Positions 35,438 to 43,759 of a stretch of 43,759 nt of DNA are shown here, in pieces. Origin of the DNA: Lactobacillales bacterium. Its GTDB lineage: Bacteria > Bacillota > Bacilli > Lactobacillales > Vagococcaceae. Below the pieces are notes generated by a model. It was not told where the DNA came from and did no database searches. It saw only the letters and a list, made by a program, of their open reading frames with translations. The position numbers were made by a program, and so were the translations under genes. The stretch covers positions 1 through 43,759 of the forward strand of contig JAATGB010000201.1 of NCBI GenBank assembly GCA_015654945.1, in the 5' to 3' direction. The stretch's first letter is position 1. Each line of letters begins with the position of its first letter.

Positions 35438-37291
35438 TTATTTATTTAAAGCCAAGATGGTTTCACCATATTGGATAGATCCCTTATTTTTTAAAATAGT
35501 AATATTTTTAAATTCTTGCGTATTTGTCACTATCACCATTGATGTTAAATCATATTGTTGATTAGCCAATAGTTCTGGATCAACCTCTACTAAGGTGTCG
35601 CCGCTTTTCACTTCTTGACCGACTTTCACTGAAATATGAAATCCATTGCCATTCAACTTTACTGTGTCAATGCCTAAATGAATTAATAATTCAATTCCAT
35701 CTGCAGAAACTAAACCCAATGCATGCTTTGTTTCTGCTATCATTAAAACTTTTCCGGCAAAAGGAGCTTTTATCTTGCCTTCTTCTGGAAATATCGCAAA
35801 GCCTTTGCCCATAATTCCTGAAGAAAATGTCGCATCGTTTACTTGATCTAAGGGAATATAGGCACCTTTAAATGGGCTATTGACATGTAACATGGAACTT
35901 TCATCTTTCGTTGCTGTTACTTCTTGCTCTTCTGAATGGCTTTCTTTTAAGAAAATAGTTGTGAGTATCATTGCTGTTAAGAACGCAATGACTAATCCGA
36001 TTAAAATAACAAATAAATTTCCATTTCCTTTCCCCGTCTCAATATAGGCTGGTATCCCCGTAATCCCTGGCATGACAAAAGAAAAGCATTTTACTTTTAA
36101 AAAAGTAGCCACACAACTTCCAATCCCACTTGCCACAAGGGAACAATAGAATGGAATTTTTAATTTTAAATTCACTCCATACATTGCTGGCTCTGTAATC
36201 CCAAAAATAGCTGAAAACCCAGTCGATAATGCTAAAGATTTCATTTCTTTATCTTTTGATTTGAAAAAAACACCAAATGTAGCTCCAGCTTGGGATAGAT
36301 TGGATATAAAGAAAAGTGGTGCGACAAAATCATAACCAAGCTTGCTTAAATTATTAAAAACAATTGGATTCACGGCATAATGCATACCTGTCATAACAAT
36401 AATCGGGATCAATGCACCAAATACTAGACCTGCAACTGGTCCTGAAAAATTAAAGACTGCGAGCATTGCATCACTTACATAATTACTTGTATAAAATCCT
36501 AAAGGACCAATGAGTATTAAACCAATTGGGATAGTTATTAGCAAAGTGAGCGTTGGAGAAAGTAAAATTTTAAATGTATTCGGTATAATTTGATCAATTT
36601 TAGGATAGAGATAACTCATCAAACACACCACTAAGATAATCGGCATTACCGAAGAAGCATAGTTAATCATAGGGACATTCACTAGTCCAAACAATTTCAT
36701 TGTTGCTCCTGTTTCGAATGCTTTAATAATATCTGGGTACATCATTGCACCTGCAACAGTTAAAGCTAAATATTCATTTGTTTTGAATTTTTTAGCCGTT
36801 GAAACAGCAAGTAAAAAGGGCAAGAAGTAAAATGCCGCATCTGCAATAATGTTTAATAAATGAAAAATCGAATCAGTAGTATCTATCCAATGGAAAGCTT
36901 GTAATAATGCGATAATTGATTTTATAATTCCTGCTCCTGTTATGGCAGGTAAAATGGGAACAAAAACACCTGACAGAATATCCATTGCTTGATTGACAAT
37001 ATTTTCTTTTTCTTTCTGCTCTTTTGTCTCATTCTGATTTCCCGCTAAATGCAGAAGCGGCAACAGCTCTTCATAGACCTCTTTCACTTTATTTCCTATG
37101 ATAATTTGAAATTCTTGCCCTTGAAATTGAGCACCTACAACTCCAGAAATTTTTTTCAACGCTTCCACATCTAGTTTATCTTTGTTGACAATTCTAAAAC
37201 GCAAACGCGTTATACAATGATATAGGTGGCTTACATTCTCTTCGCCACCTACATAACGAATAATTCCTTGAACCAATTCTTTGTTTTTCAT
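35438..37291 (-). CDS. bglP: PTS beta-glucoside-specific EIIBCA
   Basis: This is the membrane permease that imports and phosphorylates beta-glucosides such as cellobiose, salicin or arbutin. The 617 residues are organised as EIIB (about 1-85), with the phosphorylated Cys26 in HLYHCITRLRF; EIIC (about 110-455, ten or so helices, GITEPAMYG motif); and EIIA (about 480-617), with the phospho-accepting His538 in ELLIHLGIDTVKLNG. All three domains are intact. It lies between the antiterminator and 6-phospho-beta-glucosidase genes, and expression is controlled by the RAT/terminator directly upstream. The exact sugar cannot be decided from sequence. Confidence 0.95.
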   Translation of the reverse strand: MKNKELVQGIIRYVGGEENVSHLYHCITRLRFRIVNKDKLDVEALKKISGVVGAQFQGQEFQIIIGNKVKEVYEELLPLLHLAGNQNETKEQKEKENIVNQAMDILSGVFVPILPAITGAGIIKSIIALLQAFHWIDTTDSIFHLLNIIADAAFYFLPFLLAVSTAKKFKTNEYLALTVAGAMMYPDIIKAFETGATMKLFGLVNVPMINYASSVMPIILVVCLMSYLYPKIDQIIPNTFKILLSPTLTLLITIPIGLILIGPLGFYTSNYVSDAMLAVFNFSGPVAGLVFGALIPIIVMTGMHYAVNPIVFNNLSKLGYDFVAPLFFISNLSQAGATFGVFFKSKDKEMKSLALSTGFSAIFGITEPAMYGVNLKLKIPFYCSLVASGIGSCVATFLKVKCFSFVMPGITGIPAYIETGKGNGNLFVILIGLVIAFLTAMILTTIFLKESHSEEQEVTATKDESSMLHVNSPFKGAYIPLDQVNDATFSSGIMGKGFAIFPEEGKIKAPFAGKVLMIAETKHALGLVSADGIELLIHLGIDTVKLNGNGFHISVKVGQEVKSGDTLVEVDPELLANQQYDLTSMVIVTNTQEFKNITILKNKGSIQYGETILALNK

Positions 37292-37312
37292 CTCTTTCTT
37301 CCTTTCATCAAT

Positions 37313-37377
37313 AAAAAAATACCTAAATTACCCCTATTATGGGTAATTTAGGTAAAGCCTGCAGTCAGTAACTCCCT
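37313..37377 (-). promoter_or_regulatory. RAT antiterminator and terminator before bglP
   Basis: On the minus strand GGGAGTTACTGACTGCAGGC (37376-37357), followed by TTTACC, matches the LicT/BglG RNA antiterminator (RAT) pattern. It overlaps the bglG stop codon and the 5' arm of a terminator (ACCTAAATTACCC / GGGTAATTTAGGT, then a seven-T run). Antiterminator binding to the RAT would prevent termination and express bglP and bglA. Confidence 0.85.
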
Positions 37378-38212
37378 AAGTTTTATGAATTAATTTATTT
37401 ACATGTAAGACGAGATATCCCTTTTCTGCTTTACTTAGGGGGATACTAAATTTTTCAAACAATAATTCACTGATTTTTTCAACACACAATTGTTCTTTCG
37501 GATGGTTTTGTGAAAGAAAATTATACAGTTCTTCAGAAGTTTTTTCCTCGGGAAAAATTTCTTTTTCTACTAATCGATTAAGCAAAAATTGTAAATGTGT
37601 AATAAATCGTAAATAAGCATTTTCTGATTTCACAAGTGACACTTGATAAAAATATTCGATAAACGAAACAATTCGGTTACTCATTTCAGTGAAACTCATG
37701 GTCGTATTCATATTTTTTTCTTTCGTTTGTGCATTAACAAAGTGAAGCGCTATGCTGATAATTTCATTGTCTGGTGGTAAATAATTAAGTTGGTCCGCAA
37801 TCATTTGCACCGCTTTTTGACCAATTTTATATTCACGTTGATATAGACGAATGATCATCCATTTCAAAGGATGCTCTTCTGGCTTTCTCTGGTACTTTAT
37901 TACCATATGGATATGATCCGCTAAAGCAATCAGCAATGCCGTTGAAAACTTTATTGAAAACTCTTTTTCACCAAATTTAACAATTTCTGTAGCCGTATTT
38001 ATAACCGCTATAGGAATGGAGGAGAGCAAATGGATCAGAGCCATTTCTTGTTCATTACTTTCTAGGTAAAAAATCTTTTCTATTTTACCTCGCTCTAAAT
38101 GATCGCCGTTTTTTTTATTAAACCCAATTCCTGTACCAATTACGATGACTTCTTTATTTTTTTCATTTTTTGCCAAGGCAATATTATTATTAAAGCTTTT
38201 GATAATTTGCAT
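37376..38212 (-). CDS. bglG: BglG/LicT-family transcriptional antiterminator
   Basis: This RNA-binding regulator prevents early termination when its PTS substrate is available. The N-terminal CAT RNA-binding domain (about 1-55: MQIIKSFNNNIALAKNEKNK, then VIGTGIGFNKKNGD) is followed by two PTS regulation domains, PRD1 (about 65-170, ADHIHMVIK) and PRD2 (about 175-278, ending YLVLHVNKL), whose His residues are phosphorylated by PTS proteins. I set the start at ATG 38212, with GGGGAGG five bases upstream, rather than GTG 38218. There is a RAT/terminator both before and after the gene, so it controls its own expression and that of bglPA. Confidence 0.94.
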   Translation of the reverse strand: MQIIKSFNNNIALAKNEKNKEVIVIGTGIGFNKKNGDHLERGKIEKIFYLESNEQEMALIHLLSSIPIAVINTATEIVKFGEKEFSIKFSTALLIALADHIHMVIKYQRKPEEHPLKWMIIRLYQREYKIGQKAVQMIADQLNYLPPDNEIISIALHFVNAQTKEKNMNTTMSFTEMSNRIVSFIEYFYQVSLVKSENAYLRFITHLQFLLNRLVEKEIFPEEKTSEELYNFLSQNHPKEQLCVEKISELLFEKFSIPLSKAEKGYLVLHVNKLIHKT

Positions 38213-38231
38213 CTTCACCTCCCCTTTCCAA

Positions 38232-38302
38232 TAAAAAAACCGACAAGAATCCTTATGAAAGAATCCTTACCGGTAATGCCTTCTTAATGGAAGTAACACC
38301 CC
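38232..38302 (-). promoter_or_regulatory. RAT antiterminator and terminator before bglG
   Basis: On the minus strand GGGGTGTTACTTCCATTAAG (38302-38283), then AAGGCATTACC, matches the RAT pattern. Its 3' end overlaps the first arm of an imperfect terminator (ACCG ... CGGT, 38274-38239), followed by seven T. It is the leader of the whole operon. Confidence 0.88.
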
Positions 38303-38321
38303 AACTATTAATTTCATACAA

Positions 38322-38350
38322 AGTATACCACAAAAAGAAAGCGTAGCCAA
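38322..38350 (-). promoter_or_regulatory. Promoter of the beta-glucoside operon
   Basis: On the minus strand TTGGCT (38350-38345), a 17-base spacer and an extended -10, TGGTATACT (TATACT at 38327-38322). It lies about 20 bases upstream of the RAT. Confidence 0.8.
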
Positions 38351-38368
38351 CTTATTTTTGATATTTAT

Positions 38369-39232
38369 TTACTCTTCTTTTTTATTTCTAATTTTTTGGA
38401 CTGCAGCTTTTGTAATCTCAAGCTGACTAATTGTATTTGTATAGTCTCTCGAAGCATAAGCTGAAAAAAAGATATCGACTGTATATAATTGGCCTAAAAG
38501 AGAACTAGTCGCTGCACTTCTTAACGGTGCTTCACCACCACTGGCTGTTTGCAATAAAATATCTGCCATTTCTCCTAATGTTGAGAGCTCATTTTGAGTA
38601 ATAGCAATGAGTATCACTGCGATTTCTTTTGCTATTTTTGCCAACTTAACCAGCTCTTCTTTTTCTCCTGAATTTGAAACAGCAATCAACACATTTTTTT
38701 GATCAGGCTGTGTAACAATCGCTGTTGCTAATAAATGATAGTCCATTGAAAAGAAGACATTTTTCCCAATTCGAGTTAATTTTTGATAGATATCTTCTGC
38801 CACAAGACCAGATGCCCCGATTCCGCAAGTATAAATACGATCCGCTCCATGAATTTTTTGAATTGCCTGCTCTACCATCTCATCAGCAAGCTGCTCGTTG
38901 GTTTCTTCAAGTACATGGGCTACTTTAAGCGAGAGCTTCTTTTTAATTTGTGATACTTTTTCATTCTCGATAATCTCGGTATACAATTCTTCTTCAATTT
39001 GCGGTAAATTAGTTGAAATGCTTAATTTCAAATCAATAAAACCTTCTAGACCTAGCGAACGACAAAAGCGCACAATCGTTGCTGGACTCGAAACAGCTAG
39101 CAAAGAAAGCTCCTTCACACTAAGGTGAATGACTTCTGATAGATGCTGCAGAATCCACTCAGCCAATTTTTTTTCGGCCTTTGGTAGGGACTCTTTCTTT
39201 TCTTGAATGGTTAAAATAATATTTTTTTGCAT
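38369..39232 (-). CDS. murR: RpiR/MurR-family regulator
   Basis: This regulator has an N-terminal HTH_6 domain (about 1-75, KAEKKLAEWILQHLSEVIHLS and SSPATIVRFCRSLG) and a C-terminal SIS sugar-isomerase domain (about 120-250, YTCGIGASGLVAEDIYQKL and NVLIAVSNSGEKEEL) that binds a sugar phosphate. It lies behind a MurNAc operon, so MurNAc-6-phosphate is the likely effector, as for MurR. I set the start at ATG 39232, with AAAGGTG six bases upstream; a GTG at 39241 is less likely. An extended -10 (TGGTATGAT, 39258-39253) lies just after a terminator, so the gene may be transcribed on its own. The gene name is inferred from context. Confidence 0.87.
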   Translation of the reverse strand: MQKNIILTIQEKKESLPKAEKKLAEWILQHLSEVIHLSVKELSLLAVSSPATIVRFCRSLGLEGFIDLKLSISTNLPQIEEELYTEIIENEKVSQIKKKLSLKVAHVLEETNEQLADEMVEQAIQKIHGADRIYTCGIGASGLVAEDIYQKLTRIGKNVFFSMDYHLLATAIVTQPDQKNVLIAVSNSGEKEELVKLAKIAKEIAVILIAITQNELSTLGEMADILLQTASGGEAPLRSAATSSLLGQLYTVDIFFSAYASRDYTNTISQLEITKAAVQKIRNKKEE

Positions 39233-39265
39233 AGTGATCACCTTTCTTCTCTATCATACCAAAAA

Positions 39266-39307
39266 ATAAAAGAGACAGCCATTTTTCTTTTTGAGAAATG
39301 GCTGCCT
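39266..39307 (-). terminator. Terminator after the HAD phosphatase gene
   Basis: On the minus strand AGGCAGCCATTTCT pairs with AAAATGGCTGTCT around a short A-rich loop, followed by CTTTTATTTTTT. It separates the MurNAc operon from the RpiR regulator gene. Confidence 0.75.
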
Positions 39308-39315
39308 GCTTTATT

Positions 39316-39948
39316 TTAAAGATATTCGATGACCTGCTTTAAATCGTCCAAGCATGCATCCGCATATTTGGTGACACCGCCATTTTGATTTGTTGGATCA
39401 AATCCCAAAACTTTAATCTGCGCGCCTTTAGCAGCTTGAATGCCGTAGTACGAGTCTTCCACGGCAATGGCTTCATCTGAATTTAACGCCATTCTTTTCA
39501 ATGTTTCTCTGTAAATCTTTGGATCTGGCTTTGAGCGTTCAAACTCTTCCCCTGAAACCAGTAAGTCAAAATACGAAGTAATTTGATTAACAGAAAGCAC
39601 CTCTTTGACCGCACTAAGTGTGGAGGAAGAAGCGACCGCAACTGTTAATTGTCGCTTCTTTAAAATTTTTAACACTTCTTTGATTGAAGGATTTAGTAGT
39701 TCCTGATAATTAATTTTATAGTTCAACTTAAAAATTTCATAATCCGCTTGGAATTTTTTTTGTTTTTTGCGATCCTCTGGAAAAAGGAATGCCATCATAT
39801 CTCGCGGATTGGAACCAATTAGCTTTACTTGCATTTCCTTGCTGATTTCTACGTGGTTTTCTTTAAAAAAGTTGGCCCTTCTCTTTTGATACACAGGTTC
39901 TGAATCGACAATCACGCCATCCATATCAAAAATCACTGCTTTTATCAT
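39316..39948 (-). CDS. HAD-family phosphatase (beta-phosphoglucomutase-like)
   Basis: This 210-residue HAD superfamily I enzyme carries motif I FDMDGVIVDSEP (nucleophile Asp near residue 8), motif II in VAVASSSTLSAV, motif III Lys in GEEFERSKPDPKIY and motif IV EDSYYGIQAAKGA. The cap domain is alpha-helical, of the phosphoglucomutase/phosphatase type. It is placed after murP in the MurNAc operon, 51 bases behind it. It may dephosphorylate a sugar phosphate or other intermediate from MurNAc breakdown. This is inferred from position and the substrate is unknown. Confidence 0.88.
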   Translation of the reverse strand: MIKAVIFDMDGVIVDSEPVYQKRRANFFKENHVEISKEMQVKLIGSNPRDMMAFLFPEDRKKQKKFQADYEIFKLNYKINYQELLNPSIKEVLKILKKRQLTVAVASSSTLSAVKEVLSVNQITSYFDLLVSGEEFERSKPDPKIYRETLKRMALNSDEAIAVEDSYYGIQAAKGAQIKVLGFDPTNQNGGVTKYADACLDDLKQVIEYL

Positions 39949-39999
39949 GTTTCTAGCCTCCTTTATCAGTCTACCTTAATCATAGCATACAAATAAAGA

Positions 40000-41445
40000 T
40001 TATTGTTCCTTTTGCGCCTCTGCTGGCACACCAAAGAAATAAGTGACAATAAAGCCACCGATATAAGCAGCGACTAAACCAATGACATAGCCCCACCATC
40101 TACCGTCCGCAATTAGTGGAATTAAAGCAACTCCACTAGGACCAATCGAAGTCGCACCAATATTTCCTAATAATCCAAGGACAGCTCCACCAATTCCACC
40201 GACAATACAAGCCGTAATAAATGGTTTTCCTAAAGGAAGTGTTACTCCGTAAATCAAAGGCTCTTCGATTCCCAAAACACCAACTGGTAAAGCACCCTTA
40301 ATCATTTCAACTAGCTTTTTGTTTTTCCGACAGCGGATCCACAAGGCCATTGCCGCGCCTACTTGACCAGCCCCCGCCATTGCAAGAATGGGTAGTAGTA
40401 ATGTTTTTCCTGTTTGATCAATCATTTCCAAATGAATCGGCGTTAATATTTGATGCAAGCCAAACATCACCATCGGCAAGAAGGTTGCGCCTAACACAAA
40501 GCCTGAGAAAGCACCACCGACATTTAATACCCAGTTAATAATTCCAACTAAGCCGCCAGAAATGACTCCTGCAATGGGCATAATTAAGAAAATCGTTAGT
40601 AGCCCCATTACGAGTAGCGTAATGGTTGGGGTCACAATAATATCAATCGAATCTGGAATCACTTTATGCAATTGTTTTTCCAACTGAGCCATTAAGAATA
40701 CGGCAATAATCACGCCGATGATTCCCCCTTGACCTGCTGAAAGTGCATCCCCTGAAAAAATATTTGGTAATGGCTTTTCAAGATTCATCCCTGTCAGCAT
40801 CGTAATTCCACCGATGACACCACCTAAACTAGGAGAAGCTCCGAATTCAGAAGCGCTGTTAATCCCAACATAAATAACAAGATACGAGAAGACCCCATTT
40901 TTAATAATGTTCATAACTGCGACAATATTTTCAATCGAAGCACCAGAAAGATCCCCTGCTGTGATCATGTTGCCTAAGACAGATGCAATTCCGCCAATAA
41001 TACCGGCTCCAACAAATGCGGGAATTAAAGGAACAAAAATATTTGCAATCGATTTTAATGCTTTAGACCAAGGCTTTTGATTTTTCTTTTTTACTTCTGC
41101 TTTCACTTGTGCCGCTTTTGCTTCGACTTTTTCACGATCGGATAGATCTGAATTTTCGGCTTGCGTATCGGTAATGGTATCCCCTAATTTTACACCCGCC
41201 ATATCGGCCATTTTTTGTGCAACCTTGTTTACCGTTCCTGGTCCAATCACGACTTGTAGCGTATCGTCTTCAACTACACCTAGAACGCCATCAATGTCCT
41301 TCAGCTCGGCTAAATTGACTTTTGTATCATCGTTAATTCCCATACGAACACGTGTCATACAATGAACAATTTTATTTACATTTCCCATTCCACCTACTTG
41401 CTCATATATTTCTCGTGCCAAACGTTCTTCTTTTAACTCAGCCAT
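40000..41445 (-). CDS. murP: PTS EIIBC, N-acetylmuramic acid-specific type
   Basis: This permease imports and phosphorylates MurNAc (or a MurNAc-containing disaccharide) to the 6-phosphate. The 481 residues comprise EIIB (about 1-90), with the phosphorylated Cys29 in KIVHCMTRVRM, and EIIC (about 125-480, GIEEPLIYGVTLPLGKP). There is no EIIA domain, so a glucose-type EIIA from elsewhere is needed, as known for MurP. Its specificity is assigned from the directly adjacent murQ and mupG genes. It starts 13 bases behind murQ. Confidence 0.93.
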   Translation of the reverse strand: MAELKEERLAREIYEQVGGMGNVNKIVHCMTRVRMGINDDTKVNLAELKDIDGVLGVVEDDTLQVVIGPGTVNKVAQKMADMAGVKLGDTITDTQAENSDLSDREKVEAKAAQVKAEVKKKNQKPWSKALKSIANIFVPLIPAFVGAGIIGGIASVLGNMITAGDLSGASIENIVAVMNIIKNGVFSYLVIYVGINSASEFGASPSLGGVIGGITMLTGMNLEKPLPNIFSGDALSAGQGGIIGVIIAVFLMAQLEKQLHKVIPDSIDIIVTPTITLLVMGLLTIFLIMPIAGVISGGLVGIINWVLNVGGAFSGFVLGATFLPMVMFGLHQILTPIHLEMIDQTGKTLLLPILAMAGAGQVGAAMALWIRCRKNKKLVEMIKGALPVGVLGIEEPLIYGVTLPLGKPFITACIVGGIGGAVLGLLGNIGATSIGPSGVALIPLIADGRWWGYVIGLVAAYIGGFIVTYFFGVPAEAQKEQ

Positions 41446-41457
41446 TTTATTTCCCCC

Positions 41458-42348
41458 TTATTTTACTGTTTTTCTGACAAAGCCTTCTGTTTCTTTTAAA
41501 CTAGCTTCAGCTTCTGTTTTCGTTACACCCGTTAAAATCATGACAATTGCCAGCTTAACATTTTGCTCTGCTTCCACAAATTTTAGAGTAGCAACCTCTC
41601 GACTGCAATCCGTTGCTTGCATGATAATTCTTTTTGCGCGTTCTACGAGCTTTTCATTTGTTGGCTTCACGTCAACCATTAGATTTTTATAGACTTTGCC
41701 CGAGCCAATCATCGAAACAGTCGATAACATATTTAATACCAATTTTTGCGCCGTCCCAGCTTTTAATCGTGTTGAACCTGTTAAAATTTCTGGACCGACT
41801 TCGACCTCAATCGGATAAGTGGCATACTCACTAATGACTGCATTTGTGTTACAAGCTAAACTAACTGTCGTTGCGCCGACTTCTTTGGCATACGTTAAAC
41901 CACCAATCACATAAGGTGTTCGTCCACTTGCAGCGATGCCAACAACGGTATCTTTCGCGGTTAATTGAATAGCAGCTAGATCTTCCTTCGCTAAAGTTTC
42001 TGAATCCTCTGCGCCTTCAACAGCAACTGTCATAGCAGGCATTCCACCTGCAATCAAGCCTTGCACTTGTTCGGGATCCGTTCCAAATGTAGGCACACAT
42101 TCTGCCGCATCTAAAACGCCTAAACGCCCACTTGTTCCTGCGCCCATATAAATCAACCGCCCGCCATTTTGAAAGCTTTGAACAATTTGCTCAACGACTT
42201 TTTCAATTGCCGGAAGTGCTTTTTCAATCGCTAGTGGAACTTTGGCATCTTCTTGGTTCATGGTTACTAAAATTTCTTTGGTAGTCATTAAATCTAGGTT
42301 CATGGTTTTTTGATTTCTGGTCTCGGTTGTGAGTGCATCTAACTTCAT
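41458..42348 (-). CDS. murQ: N-acetylmuramic acid 6-phosphate etherase
   Basis: MurQ removes the lactyl ether from MurNAc-6-phosphate to give GlcNAc-6-phosphate and D-lactate. The 296-residue length is normal. The SIS domain contains [20 protein letters not shown] and AASGRTPYV, and the family [13 protein letters not shown] segment carries a catalytic Glu. Its ATG overlaps the stop codon of mupG by one base (TAATG), so the two are translationally coupled. GlcNAc-6-phosphate then enters amino-sugar metabolism encoded elsewhere. Confidence 0.97.
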   Translation of the reverse strand: MKLDALTTETRNQKTMNLDLMTTKEILVTMNQEDAKVPLAIEKALPAIEKVVEQIVQSFQNGGRLIYMGAGTSGRLGVLDAAECVPTFGTDPEQVQGLIAGGMPAMTVAVEGAEDSETLAKEDLAAIQLTAKDTVVGIAASGRTPYVIGGLTYAKEVGATTVSLACNTNAVISEYATYPIEVEVGPEILTGSTRLKAGTAQKLVLNMLSTVSMIGSGKVYKNLMVDVKPTNEKLVERAKRIIMQATDCSREVATLKFVEAEQNVKLAIVMILTGVTKTEAEASLKETEGFVRKTVK

Positions 42349-43415
42349 TACTCTTTTCTCTCCATTTCGACTAATTGATATTTTTGACCTGCTTTAATCC
42401 AGGGAATCAATGGTTTATCCTTGCCCATTATTTGACCAACGACATTAACTTTTTTATCTTGCGGTAAATTGCACTTTACGAGTTGGAACTCTCCCATATA
42501 GCGACCATAATTTTTATTATCTAACGTAACAGAACCCGTTAAACGTGCCACGGTATTCTCTGGTTCAATAGTGGGAATTGTGCGAAAACGAGAACGTGCA
42601 CAACGAATAACATCGCGGGCCTCATCCATTCGATTCTCATGCTCTACTAAAATAAGTTCATGGTAATTTTTGGTAAATAATTGCAGACGTAAAAGCACGA
42701 TATTTTGCATAAAATATTTCTGAAATTGGATCATCGTATCCTTTTGAATACTGCTATCGCCAATATACACTTCATCTACAGCGGTTTCTGACAGTAATTC
42801 GATTGCCGCTGCCAACGGATGCTGTTGCCGATGTTTTTCAAGTGTTGGTAGTGTCTCAAACAGCGGTCCTCTTAAGGTCCCATCACCTGGTACAAACGCG
42901 ATAACTTTCATTCCTAAAGATTGTAGCCACTGGTTTTTCTTTGTAAACGCTGTTTTTTCTAAACCGGTTTCTGGTCGTGGATAATAATTATGCCACAACT
43001 CCATATTTTTGAAATTCGCATTAAATTTTTGCATTTCTGCGACTATTTCTTCTGAAAGCGTGCTTGCATTCAACCCAACTGTCATCGTTTGTGAAACTGC
43101 TGCTATCTTTTCTGATTCAACGCCATAATCCATCCGAATTCCAGTAATGCCTAATTCTTTTAATGCGATTGTGTTCATTAAAGACAAGCCAATCGCTTCT
43201 AGCGCTTGTTCCGAAATATCAACCATCAGGAACATTTTGAGCTTTTTCGTCAAGCTTCCAAGCCTTTGCAAACGCTGAAGATACATACTTTTATCATCCT
43301 CAGGAATATGTAACGATGTAAAAACTCCTGAAAAACCATGCTTCGACATTTCAGTTAATTGTTTTTCCGTTGCTTCATCAATTCCTTCACCTAAAAAAAT
43401 GGAACATCCAGTCAT
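42348..43415 (-). CDS. mupG: 6-phospho-N-acetylmuramidase (DUF871, MupG type)
   Basis: This 355-residue DUF871 protein belongs to the family of Staphylococcus aureus MupG, a cytoplasmic hydrolase (GH170) that cleaves MurNAc-6-phosphate-GlcNAc. The N-terminal TIM-barrel part is visible ([34 protein letters not shown]), including [18 protein letters not shown], and a C-terminal beta-rich domain from about residue 240 ([20 protein letters not shown]). It is the first gene of the MurNAc operon and precedes murQ and murP, as in S. aureus. This indicates that the operon recycles cell-wall disaccharides, not only free MurNAc. Confidence 0.93.
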   Translation of the reverse strand: MTGCSIFLGEGIDEATEKQLTEMSKHGFSGVFTSLHIPEDDKSMYLQRLQRLGSLTKKLKMFLMVDISEQALEAIGLSLMNTIALKELGITGIRMDYGVESEKIAAVSQTMTVGLNASTLSEEIVAEMQKFNANFKNMELWHNYYPRPETGLEKTAFTKKNQWLQSLGMKVIAFVPGDGTLRGPLFETLPTLEKHRQQHPLAAAIELLSETAVDEVYIGDSSIQKDTMIQFQKYFMQNIVLLRLQLFTKNYHELILVEHENRMDEARDVIRCARSRFRTIPTIEPENTVARLTGSVTLDNKNYGRYMGEFQLVKCNLPQDKKVNVVGQIMGKDKPLIPWIKAGQKYQLVEMERKE

Positions 43416-43448
43416 TCAAGCTCTCTCCTTTCTCTATTAATCGATTTC

Positions 43449-43477
43449 AGTATAGCTTATAAGAAATAATATTTCAA
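43449..43477 (-). promoter_or_regulatory. MurNAc operon promoter with candidate RpiR operator
   Basis: On the minus strand TTGAAA (43477-43472), a 17-base spacer and TATACT (43454-43449) form a strong promoter. An inverted repeat GAAATA-A-TATTTC (43463-43475) overlaps the -35 box and spacer. It fits the TGAAA-N-TTTCA type of site used by many RpiR/MurR regulators and would block the promoter when bound. Confidence 0.75.
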
Positions 43478-43654
43478 CATATTTATATACTATTGCGTAA
43501 AAAGGGAATATTATTACAAAAAAATAACATTCCTTCGGCTCAATGAATTGTCACAACCTTTCTTCTGAATGTTACCTTGAAAAATCGTTGCCCTCGTTTT
43601 ATTTCTCCCAGCTCAACTATAAGATAAAATTTTTTTCTTTCTATATAATAAATG

Positions 43655-43693
43655 AAAAGATTCGGAAAGTTTTCACTTTTCGAATCTTTTTTT
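43655..43693. terminator. Terminator hairpin near the right edge
   Basis: AAAAGATTCG pairs with CGAATCTTTT around an inner AAAG/CTTT stem. A seven-T run follows on the plus strand, and TTTT on the minus strand. No plus-strand gene ends here in the window, so it more likely ends a leftward gene that lies beyond 43759. The region 43478-43654 is AT-rich with no gene seen. Confidence 0.6.
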
Positions 43694-43759
43694 GTTCGAA
43701 TAACGCGCTACTATCCACTAGTCAAGTAGCCCTAATAGATCAATCTACACGCTTCTTGC

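Overview
The window looks like a chromosomal segment from a low-GC Gram-positive bacterium of the Enterococcus group. The evidence is the MvaE/MvaS-type mevalonate enzymes, PepC, a greA gene followed by a LiaF-like gene, T-box and LicT-type antitermination control, an LPXTG-like MSCRAMM/SpaA surface protein, and AT-rich Firmicute promoters with strong AAGGAGG ribosome binding sites. The species cannot be fixed from sequence alone. The MvaE protein, a single thiolase/HMG-CoA reductase fusion in E. faecalis, is encoded here by two adjacent genes. Most genes lie on the minus strand.

Layout. 1-2.4 kb: start of a liaF-like gene, greA, and mltG broken by one in-frame stop codon. 2.5-5.2 kb: a three-gene amino-acid ABC transporter behind a T-box leader whose specifier reads as CAC (His). 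5.2-6.6 kb: pepC. 6.7-11.5 kb: a decayed MazG-like remnant, a DUF1304 membrane protein, HMG-CoA reductase and thiolase genes, and a divergent mvaS. 11.5-24.2 kb: a nine-gene operon for import and phosphorolysis of what are probably beta-1,2-gluco-oligosaccharides. It holds a GH3 beta-glucosidase, a GH94 phosphorylase of the 1,2-beta-oligoglucan phosphorylase type, two permeases, a binding lipoprotein, a YesL-like protein, a LacI regulator, a CE7 acetyl esterase and an EEP-family phosphoesterase. A palindromic operator sits at its promoter and a second copy of the core lies inside the GH94 gene. 24.6-26.4 kb: a beta-lactamase-fold serine hydrolase, tRNA-Ser(CGA) and a P-loop kinase-like protein. 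26.6-33.8 kb: a 2038-residue cell-wall-anchored adhesin and a divergent small serine recombinase with a TTG start. 33.9-38.4 kb: a beta-glucoside operon (bglG-type antiterminator, PTS EIIBCA, 6-phospho-beta-glucosidase) with two RAT/terminator switches. 38.4-43.5 kb: a MurNAc recycling operon (mupG, murQ, murP, a HAD phosphatase) followed by an RpiR regulator, with a candidate RpiR operator at the operon promoter.

How the genes work together. Three sugar systems are each regulated by a different class of local regulator: LacI repression for the glucan operon, antitermination for the beta-glucoside PTS, and RpiR for MurNAc-6-P. The transporter region responds to amino-acid charging through a T-box. 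The mevalonate genes supply isoprenoid precursors. The main unusual points are the nonsense codon in mltG, the split MvaE, the extended glucan operon with two operator-like palindromes, and a recombinase next to a giant adhesin with a non-canonical sorting signal (LPATN).
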